DNA of 64,000 bases from Mesorhizobium terrae (GTDB lineage: Bacteria > Pseudomonadota > Alphaproteobacteria > Rhizobiales > Rhizobiaceae), in assembly GCF_008727715.1 (NCBI RefSeq), contig NZ_CP044218.1:558001-622000 (forward strand), read 5' to 3'. The notes under the pieces were generated by a model. That model worked only from the letters and a program-made list of their open reading frames with translations, was not told the origin of the DNA and searched no databases. This document shows, one piece after another, positions 63,476 through 64,000 of this stretch (positions within the stretch are counted from its first letter, which is position 1; every line of letters begins with the position of its first letter). The translations under genes were made by a program, and so were the position numbers.

Positions 63476-64000
63476 TCCTTGTCCCACCGACCGAGGTTCA
63501 CGTCGACGAAGCCGACCGGGTAGCCCCGAGCCAAGACGCCGAAGCTGGGCTCGCCTTCGCTATGAACGGCGAGGACATGCTCGGGACCGAGCGGCTGATG
63601 TGTGTAGAGGTCGAACGCATGTTTGTCCGGCCGGCAGCCGAGCAACCGGCCAAAGGTGGCAACCACTGCCTCAGCCGCCGAATAACCATGGCGGGAATGG
63701 ACGAGCGGCATGGCAATCTCCAGAACGCGCGGCCGACCGATCTGCTTCAGCATGTCCTGAAGTACCGCGTCTCGCTGCCAGAAATAGGCCGACTCGCCGC
63801 CCCAGCTCTCGAGGAGCAATTCAACGCCGCTGTCTTCGACGTTGACGGGATGCGAGACCATCCAGAACTTGTTGGAGCGGGCGTCGAGTTGATCGCTTTG
63901 GTACGGGCTGTCGGCGAACAAGCGATCTGCGACCTCTTGGCTGAAGGCGCCAGCAGCGACTTGCGCCGCGAAGCGTGATCGGATGGTGTCGAGGCTGGAT
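63472..64000 (-). CDS. Uncharacterised protein (C-terminal part, runs off the window)
   Basis: The - strand frame is open from the right edge (first full codon ends at base 63999) to the TGA at 63472-63474, giving about 175 residues. It reads TIRSRFAAQVAAGAFSQEVA, then RSNKFWMVSHPVNVEDSGVE, CRPDKHAFDLYTHQPLGPEH and ends VDVNLGRWDKE. No family is recognised and no membrane helix is seen. It is translationally coupled to the HEPN gene, so the two products probably work together. Confidence 0.75.
   Translation of the reverse strand, partial: SSLDTIRSRFAAQVAAGAFSQEVADRLFADSPYQSDQLDARSNKFWMVSHPVNVEDSGVELLLESWGGESAYFWQRDAVLQDMLKQIGRPRVLEIAMPLVHSRHGYSAAEAVVATFGRLLGCRPDKHAFDLYTHQPLGPEHVLAVHSEGEPSFGVLARGYPVGFVDVNLGRWDKE

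Overview
The window comes from a GC-rich alphaproteobacterium, most likely a Mesorhizobium-like member of the Rhizobiales. This rests on the imp-type type VI secretion (T6SS) gene content, codon use, and an intergenic palindromic element at 37770-37877 of a kind I associate with Mesorhizobium and relatives. No rRNA, tRNA or CRISPR array was seen. The strain or species cannot be named from the sequence alone.

Region 1 (1-18561, + strand) is one long T6SS operon: the end of tssB, then tssC, hcp, tssE, tssF, tssG, an FHA-domain gene (tagH-like), tssJ, tssK, tssL, tssM, tagF, and an effector-loading cassette (DUF2169 protein, thiolase-like protein, a DUF4150 protein with an HNH/HH-type nuclease tail, and a probable immunity protein). 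Region 2 (18580-21698, - strand) faces it and holds vgrG, a DUF6484 gene and a truncated TIGR02270-family gene. Region 3 (21945-34562, + strand) carries a second FHA gene, a second tssL (OmpA type), a second tssM, a PP2C phosphatase, a Ser/Thr kinase, a DUF1036 protein and a large M23 plus transglycosylase-like cell-wall hydrolase. The locus therefore has two FHA-TssL-TssM sets but, within the window, one TssJ, TssK, TssE/F/G and Hcp. TssA and ClpV/TssH are not in the window.

Region 4 (34563-40260) holds two secreted caspase-like proteins, one with a peptidoglycan-binding domain and one with a cytochrome-c-like CxxCH tail. Two OmpA-type proteins (one with a YceI domain) and a small uncharacterised protein accompany them. 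Region 5 (40730-44268) is ordinary accessory content: an MFS transporter divergent from a MocR-type regulator, and a VapBC-like toxin-antitoxin pair.

Region 6 (44311-55946) looks like a genomic island that splits one gene. The N-terminal piece of a DUF3883-family gene lies at 44311 and its C-terminal piece ends at 55946, in the same orientation. Between them are a scrap of a CusA-type RND pump, a dead IS630-family transposase and a six-gene surface-polysaccharide cluster on the - strand (amidotransferase, acyltransferase, flippase, glycosyltransferase, oxidoreductase, polymerase/ligase). Region 7 (56046-61057) holds small detoxification or regulatory sets: a RibD-like reductase divergent from an ArsR/SRPBCC pair with two tandem operator-like repeats between them, and a TetR regulator followed by an MGT-type glycosyltransferase and an arylamine N-acetyltransferase. 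Region 8 (61624-64000, - strand) is an apparent three-gene operon of unknown role that includes a HEPN-domain protein and a gene with a probable frameshift.
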